A DNA stretch of 64,000 bases from Amycolatopsis thermophila. GTDB taxonomy: Bacteria > Actinomycetota > Actinomycetes > Mycobacteriales > Pseudonocardiaceae. Shown piece after piece: positions 59,838-64,000 of the stretch; the stretch's first letter is position 1; the number at the start of each line of letters is the position of its first letter. Under the pieces are notes generated by a model. That model was not told where the DNA came from. It made no database searches and was given only the letters and a program-made list of their open reading frames with translations. The translations under genes were made by a program, and so were the position numbers. Location: NCBI RefSeq assembly GCF_030814215.1, contig NZ_JAUSUT010000001.1, positions 4,960,001-5,024,000 on the forward strand. The letters are read 5' to 3'.

Positions 59838-60737
59838 ATGTCAGCTGTCGTTCTGATCACCGGCGCCGCAACCGGGATCGGCAACCTCACCGCCCGCGCT
59901 CTCGCCGCGGCGGGTCACACCGTGTACGCCAGCATGCGCAACATCGAAGGCCGCAACTCGGTTCACGCGACCGAACTGCTGGAGCTGGGGCGCCGGGAGG
60001 GCTACGACCTCCGGGTGGTGGAGCTCGACGTGCAGTCCCAGGACTCGGCCGACGCCGCCGTGGCCACCATCCTCCGCGACGCGGGCCGGCTCGACACCGT
60101 CGTGCACAACGCGGGACACCTCTACCTCGGCTACGCCGAGGCGTTCACCGCGGAGGACATCCAGCACCTGTTCGACGTCAACGCCATCGGCATCCAGCGG
60201 GTCAACCGGGCGGCGCTGCCGTCGATGCGGGAACGCCGCTCCGGCACGCTGATCTACGTCGGCAGCACCACGTCGGTGGTCGTGCCGCCCTTCCTCGGCC
60301 CGTACGTGGCGTCGAAGTTCGCCGCCGACGCGCTCGCACAGGTGACCGCCTACGAGGTCAACCACCTGGGCATCGAGACGACGATCGTGATGCCCGGCCC
60401 GTTCACGCGGGGGACCGAGCACTTCCCCAACGCCAGCCGGGCCGGCGACGAGGGGCGGACCCGCGCCTACGCCGAGCTGGACCCGCTGCTGGAGCGCAAC
60501 GAGGCCGCGACCGAGTCCCTGTTCCCGCCCGATGTGGACGCTCACCCGCGGGCCGTCGCCGAGGAGATCACCCGGATCCTGGCGCTGCCCGCGGGCACCC
60601 GGCCGTTCCGCAGTGTCGTCGACTTCAGCAACGCCGGGGTGGAGAAGGTCAACGAGCTGGCGCGCGAGGTCCAGGAGGAGTTCGTCAACCGCATGGGCTT
60701 CGGTGAGCTGCTGCGGGTCAAGACGGGCCGGAACTGA
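59838..60737 (+). CDS. SDR family oxidoreductase
   Basis: A 299-residue short-chain dehydrogenase with an extended C-terminal part. The cofactor motif is TGAATGIG; a VVHNAGHLY (NNAG variant) and active-site YVASK are present, with the serine in VGSTTSVVV. The tail FGELLRVKTGRN and the long loop between residues 195 and 240 separate it from FabG-like SDRs. ATG follows AAAGGGTG. It stands alone downstream of the insertion element; the substrate is unknown. Confidence 0.83.
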   Translation: MSAVVLITGAATGIGNLTARALAAAGHTVYASMRNIEGRNSVHATELLELGRREGYDLRVVELDVQSQDSADAAVATILRDAGRLDTVVHNAGHLYLGYAEAFTAEDIQHLFDVNAIGIQRVNRAALPSMRERRSGTLIYVGSTTSVVVPPFLGPYVASKFAADALAQVTAYEVNHLGIETTIVMPGPFTRGTEHFPNASRAGDEGRTRAYAELDPLLERNEAATESLFPPDVDAHPRAVAEEITRILALPAGTRPFRSVVDFSNAGVEKVNELAREVQEEFVNRMGFGELLRVKTGRN

Positions 60738-60867
60738 CGCGATCGAGACCGCCGAGGCCGTCCGGCAGCGGACGAGCCCTCGGCGGTGTTCCGCGCCGCG
60801 CCGGATCGCGTCGTGAGGCGGCCGGTCCATTGGCCGGTCCGGCATGTGGCCGGGTGAGGGCCGGCAT

Positions 60868-60966
60868 CCGAGACTCGGCACTGCACCACTTACGGCTGGG
60901 CCGGCGACCGGCAGGCCGCACACCTCGGTCAGCGCGACTGCCATCCGGCGCTTCCCGACGAGCTGG
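60868..60966 (+). pseudogene. fossil of an aldehyde dehydrogenase C-terminus
   Basis: The frame of 60844 contains TAGPATGRPHTSVSATAIRRF followed by PTSW, corresponding to the C-terminal HGGPWPSTNSLHTSVGATAIRRFLRPLAW of the ALDH at 43428; HTSVSATAIRRF (60919-60954) has one difference in twelve. Nothing else of the gene remains. It lies in the 238-bp gap before the alcohol dehydrogenase gene. Confidence 0.5.
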
Positions 60967-60975
60967 AGGAACGCG

Positions 60976-62085
60976 ATGAAGACGACAGCGGCGATCCTGT
61001 GGGAGCGCGGCGCCCCGTGGAGTGTCGAGGAGATCGACCTGGACCCGCCGAAGGCCGGTGAGGTCCTGGTCGAGCTGGGCGGCAGCGGGCTGTGCCATTC
61101 GGACGAGCACGTGGTGACCGGCGACCTGCCGTGGCCGATGCCGATCGTCGGCGGCCACGAAGGCGCCGGCACCGTGGTGGAGACCGGTCCCGGGGTGAGC
61201 GACCTGAAACCCGGCGACCGGGTCGTCTTCGGTTTCATCCCGGCCTGCGGGCGGTGCACGGCGTGCTCGTCGGGAATGCAGAACCTGTGCGAGCTGGGCG
61301 CCTGTCTCGCGGAGGGGCGGCAGCTGTCCGACCACACCGCCCGCCACCATGCGCGCGGCCGGGACCTCGGTGTGATGCTCCTGCTCGGCACGTTCGCCCG
61401 GCACACCGTGGTGCACGAGGCGAACTGCATCAAGCTCGAGGACGACGTGCCCCTCGACCGGGCCTGCCTGCTGGGGTGCGGGGTGGTGACCGGGTGGGGC
61501 TCGGCGGTCTACGCCGGTGGCGTGCAGGCGGGTGACACCGTGGTCGTCGTCGGTATCGGCGGCATCGGCGTCAACGCCCTGCAGGGTGCGGCACTGGCGG
61601 GCGCGGCGCAGCTCGTCGCCGTGGACCCCGTGGGGTTCAAGCGGCAGCAGGCGGTCGAGTTCGGTGCGACCCACGCGGTGGCCACCCATGAGGAGGCGCT
61701 GGAGCTGGTCGCGGATCTCACCCGCGGCCGCGGCGCCCAAGTCGTGATCAACACGATGGGGGTCGGGTCCGGCGATCAGATCGCGAAAAGCCTGGCCCTG
61801 ACCGGCAAACGGGGCACGGTCGTGGTGACCAACCTGCACCGCGCGGCGGAGACCACCGTCTCGATGAGCGCGCTGGACCTCGTGCTGTACGAGAAGCGGG
61901 TCGTCGGCTCGACGTTCGGCAGCGCGAACCCGCGCCGCGACATCCCCCGGTTGCTGCAGCTTTACCGCAGTGGGCGGCTGAAGCTGGACGAAGTGGTCAC
62001 GCGCACCTACAAGCTCGAGGACATCAACACCGGTTACGCGGACATGCGGGAGGGGCGAAACCTCCGCGGCGTGCTGTCGTTCTGA
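60976..62085 (+). CDS. NDMA-type zinc alcohol dehydrogenase
   Basis: A 369-residue MDR alcohol dehydrogenase of the NDMA-dependent/class III-like group. Catalytic zinc ligands are in GLCHSDEH and GGHEGAG; structural zinc cysteines in CGRCTACSSGMQNLC; GTFARHTVVHEANCIKL and GCGVVTGWGSAVY follow; the NAD motif is VVGIGGIGVNALQG. In actinobacteria such enzymes oxidise primary alcohols with bound NAD(H) and may use mycofactocin as electron acceptor. No mycofactocin genes are in the window. ATG 60976 follows GGAGGAA. Confidence 0.86.
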   Translation: MKTTAAILWERGAPWSVEEIDLDPPKAGEVLVELGGSGLCHSDEHVVTGDLPWPMPIVGGHEGAGTVVETGPGVSDLKPGDRVVFGFIPACGRCTACSSGMQNLCELGACLAEGRQLSDHTARHHARGRDLGVMLLLGTFARHTVVHEANCIKLEDDVPLDRACLLGCGVVTGWGSAVYAGGVQAGDTVVVVGIGGIGVNALQGAALAGAAQLVAVDPVGFKRQQAVEFGATHAVATHEEALELVADLTRGRGAQVVINTMGVGSGDQIAKSLALTGKRGTVVVTNLHRAAETTVSMSALDLVLYEKRVVGSTFGSANPRRDIPRLLQLYRSGRLKLDEVVTRTYKLEDINTGYADMREGRNLRGVLSF

Positions 62086-62127
62086 GTGCCCGGAGCCCGG
62101 CGCGTCATCCGGCACCCGCCGGGGTGC

Positions 62128-62166
62128 GGCTGCCGCCGGCCCCGGGGGCAGGGGCCGGCGGCAGCC
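62128..62166. terminator. bidirectional terminator hairpin
   Basis: GGCTGCCGCCGGCCCC and its exact complement form a 16-bp stem with a 7-nt loop, between the convergent alcohol dehydrogenase (stop 62085) and lipoyl-domain gene (stop 62173). Confidence 0.8.
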
Positions 62167-62172
62167 GGGTCC

Positions 62173-62406
62173 CTACTCGATCCGGGCGATCAGCTCGCCC
62201 TGCTTGACCACGTCCCCTTCCTGCACGAGCAGCCGCAGCACGCCCGCGGCCGGGGCGGGCACCTCCACGTCCACCTTGTCGACCGCGACCTCCGCGATCA
62301 GGTCGCCCTCACCGACCTGATCGCCGTCGGCGGCGAACCAGGTCGCGAGCACGCCTTCGGCGTCGGGCTCGTTCTCCGAGATGTGGGGGAAGGCGATGTC
62401 GGTCAT
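62173..62406 (-). CDS. free-standing lipoyl-domain protein
   Basis: A 77-residue protein that is a single lipoyl (E2-type) domain: ADGDQVGEGDLIAEVAVDKVDVEVPAPAAG carries the lipoyl-lysine in VDKVDVEV, followed by LVQEGDVVKQGELIARI. No peripheral-subunit-binding or acyltransferase domain is attached. It overlaps the E1-beta gene by four bases. It either shuttles acyl groups between E1 and a separate E2 core, or the E2 has been split. Unusual for a dehydrogenase operon. Confidence 0.85.
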   Translation of the reverse strand: MTDIAFPHISENEPDAEGVLATWFAADGDQVGEGDLIAEVAVDKVDVEVPAPAAGVLRLLVQEGDVVKQGELIARIE

Positions 62407-63449
62407 GCGTTCACCAGGTCGAGGACGGCCCGGCGGATCCGGTCCGGGGTCGGCAGGACGGCGTACTCCAGCGGGCGGGCGTAGGGGATCGGGACGTCCG
62501 GCACCGCGACCCGCGCGGCGGGCGCGCGGAGCAGGCCGGGGTCGCGCTCGGCGACGCGGGCGATGATCTCCCCGGACAGGCCGAAGGAGAGGTAGTCCTC
62601 GTCGACGACGAGGAGCCGCCCGGTGCGGCCCACCGACTCGAGGATCGTGTCGGTGTCCAGCGGAACCACGCTGCGCAGGTCCACGACCTCGCAGTCGATG
62701 CCCTGCTGCGCGAGCTCCTCGGCCACGTCGAGGGAGTGGTGCACCGACAGCGACAGCGTGACGACGGTGACGTCGCTGCCCGGCCGCACGATGTTCGCCT
62801 TCCCGATCGGCACCACGTGGTCCCCGTCGGGCACCGGCCCGATGGACCGGCGGTTCTTGGCCATCCAGGGCAGGCCCATGACTCCCTTGTGGAACAGGTA
62901 CACCACGGGGTTGTCGTCGCGGATCGCGGCGGTCATCAGGCCCTTGGCGTCGGCCGGGTTGCTGGGCGCGACCACCTTCATCCCGGGCAGGTGCGCGAAC
63001 GTGCCCCACAGGCACTGCGAGTGCTGCGCGCCGTCGGAGTACCCGCCGCCCACCGCGGCGGTCAGGACCATCGGTACCTTGACGTTGCCGCCGGACTCGA
63101 AGTGGATCTTCGCCATGTGGTTGTAGATCTGGTCCATGCACACGCCGAAGAAGTCGACGAACATCAGCTCGACGATCGGCCGCAGGCCTTCCACCGCGGC
63201 GCCGATGGCCGCGCCGATGAACGCGGTTTCCGAGATGGGCGTGTCCAGGACGCGCCGCGGGCCGAACTTCTCGAGCAGCCCGGTGGTGGAGCTGAAGATG
63301 CCGCCGTAGGCGCCGACGTCCTCGCCGAGCACGAAGACGTCCTCGTCTCGCTCCATCTCCTGCGCGATGGCCTCGACCATGGCCTTGGCGGTGCTGAGCT
63401 TCCGTTGTGCGGGTGCGGAGGACGATGCCGAGGCATCCGTGAGCGTCAT
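62403..63449 (-). CDS. 2-oxoacid/acetoin dehydrogenase E1 beta subunit
   Basis: A 348-residue thiamine-diphosphate-dependent E1 beta chain. Landmarks are FVLGEDVGAYGGIF, DTPISETAFIGAAIGAA, ELMFVDFFGVCMDQIYNHMAK and LGLSGEIIARV-like FGLSGEIIARVAE. Together with E1 alpha it forms the decarboxylase of an acetoin, branched-chain or pyruvate dehydrogenase complex; AcoB-like features suggest acetoin. Start ATG 63449, 28 bp after the E1 alpha stop. The E3 gene is not visible. Confidence 0.86.
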   Translation of the reverse strand: MTLTDASASSSAPAQRKLSTAKAMVEAIAQEMERDEDVFVLGEDVGAYGGIFSSTTGLLEKFGPRRVLDTPISETAFIGAAIGAAVEGLRPIVELMFVDFFGVCMDQIYNHMAKIHFESGGNVKVPMVLTAAVGGGYSDGAQHSQCLWGTFAHLPGMKVVAPSNPADAKGLMTAAIRDDNPVVYLFHKGVMGLPWMAKNRRSIGPVPDGDHVVPIGKANIVRPGSDVTVVTLSLSVHHSLDVAEELAQQGIDCEVVDLRSVVPLDTDTILESVGRTGRLLVVDEDYLSFGLSGEIIARVAERDPGLLRAPAARVAVPDVPIPYARPLEYAVLPTPDRIRRAVLDLVNA

Positions 63450-63477
63450 TGCTGCGTCTCCTCGTCGGGTGGTGGGA

Positions 63478-64000
63478 TCAGGCCTGCGCGAACACGAAGT
63501 CGAGAGCGGTGGCCGGGTCGGGTTCCGGGCTGCGCTTGGCGAACGCGATCGCCGCCTCGACGCGGTCGCGGGCCTGCTCGGCGATCGACGACACCGCGGC
63601 GTCGTCGAGGACGCCGGCGGCACGCAACTCCTTCTCGTAGGTGGGCAGCGGGTCCCGGCCCGGCACGCCCTCGAGGTCGGACCGGTAGCCCTGCGCGTCG
63701 CCCTCGAAGTGCCCCCACAGGCGCAGTGTGTGGACTTCGATGAGGCTCGGCCCCTCGCCCGCGCGGGCGCGCGCGATCGCCTCGCCCGCGACCGCGTGCA
63801 CCGCCTCGACCGAGTTGTCCTCGACCCGCTGGCCGGGGATGCCGTACCCGGCGGCCCGGAGCGCGTTCGACGTGACGCAGGTCGACGCGCTGCGCGGGAC
63901 CGAGATGCCCCAGTCGTTGTCCTCCACCACGAACACCACCGGCAGCTTCCACAGCGACGCCAGGTTGAGCGCCTCGTGGAAGGCTCCCTGGTTGGCCGCG
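63478..64000 (-). CDS. 2-oxoacid/acetoin dehydrogenase E1 alpha subunit, 3' part
   Basis: The last 173 residues of a thiamine-dependent E1 alpha chain. NQGAFHEALNLASLWKLPVVFVVEDNDWGIS is the end of the ThDP-binding fold, and RLWGHFEGDAQGYRSDLEG and LIEVHTLR follow. The gene starts beyond the right edge. It precedes the E1 beta gene in a minus-strand operon that ends with the lipoyl domain. Confidence 0.85.
   Translation of the reverse strand, partial: AANQGAFHEALNLASLWKLPVVFVVEDNDWGISVPRSASTCVTSNALRAAGYGIPGQRVEDNSVEAVHAVAGEAIARARAGEGPSLIEVHTLRLWGHFEGDAQGYRSDLEGVPGRDPLPTYEKELRAAGVLDDAAVSSIAEQARDRVEAAIAFAKRSPEPDPATALDFVFAQA

Overview
The window is high-GC, densely coded DNA with short intergenic gaps, many GTG and a few TTG starts, and many four-base stop/start overlaps. 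It carries several DinB/MDMPI-fold proteins (TIGR03084, TIGR03085), a DUF5709 protein, an NDMA-type alcohol dehydrogenase, many FadE-like acyl-CoA dehydrogenases and a sigma54-independent AcoR/MimR-type activator. This points to a chromosome of a mycolic-acid-lacking or mycolic-acid-related actinomycete, most likely Pseudonocardiales and plausibly Amycolatopsis; the genus is inference. No tRNA, rRNA or CRISPR array was seen.

Layout. 1-1.4 kb: 5' part of class I ribonucleotide reductase large subunit (minus). 1.6-10.7 kb: a tightly coupled plus-strand operon with TIGR03084, AtuA-like, acyl-CoA dehydrogenase, acyl-CoA carboxylase beta and alpha, a second dehydrogenase and TetR. A perfect 8-2-8 palindrome lies in front of it. 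10.7-16.7 kb: small genes, MarR next to a decayed nitroreductase, a yeast-type cytosine deaminase, epoxide hydrolase, TetR and two SDRs. 16.7-17.3 kb: a non-coding island of very long hairpins and tandem repeats. 17.3-23.2 kb: two minus-strand acyl-CoA operons. One has a kinase-like phosphotransferase, an ACAD10/11-type dehydrogenase and a FadE alpha/beta pair; the other has FabG and MaoC. 23.2-36.6 kb: membrane proteins, aldo-keto reductase, a 1046-residue single-chain acyl-CoA carboxylase, GT87 glycosyltransferase, thioesterase, DoxX, DMT transporter, PHP and DinB proteins, and an IS481 fossil.

36.6-39.5 kb: a regulator and three-gene cassette (amidohydrolase, DUF59-type protein, alcohol dehydrogenase). 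It resembles the accessory tail of a propane/acetone monooxygenase (mim/prm) locus without the monooxygenase. 39.6-43.4 kb: DUF5709, a solitary ClpP, TIGR03085 and a three-domain ABM/ABM/SnoaL-like protein. 43.4-56.1 kb: an aromatic meta-cleavage gene island with a Rieske dioxygenase, LigB-type extradiol dioxygenase, 7Fe ferredoxin and reductase, tautomerase, three hydratase/decarboxylase-fold enzymes, two aldehyde dehydrogenases, an ACMSD-like amidohydrolase, an esterase and IclR. Three near-identical 17-bp boxes sit in its two divergent promoter regions and probably bind the IclR protein. 56.2-59.7 kb: a broken and an intact IS982-type element flank a secreted M1 peptidase. 59.8-64 kb: an SDR, a fossil of an aldehyde dehydrogenase, an NDMA-type alcohol dehydrogenase, and the end of a 2-oxoacid/acetoin dehydrogenase operon with a free-standing lipoyl domain.

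Overall theme: catabolism of acyl-CoAs, branched or terpenoid acids, and aromatics, each block having its own TetR, MarR, IclR or Fis-type regulator. At least ten genes have a TAnnnT -10 motif 6-7 nt before the start codon, which predicts leaderless transcripts.
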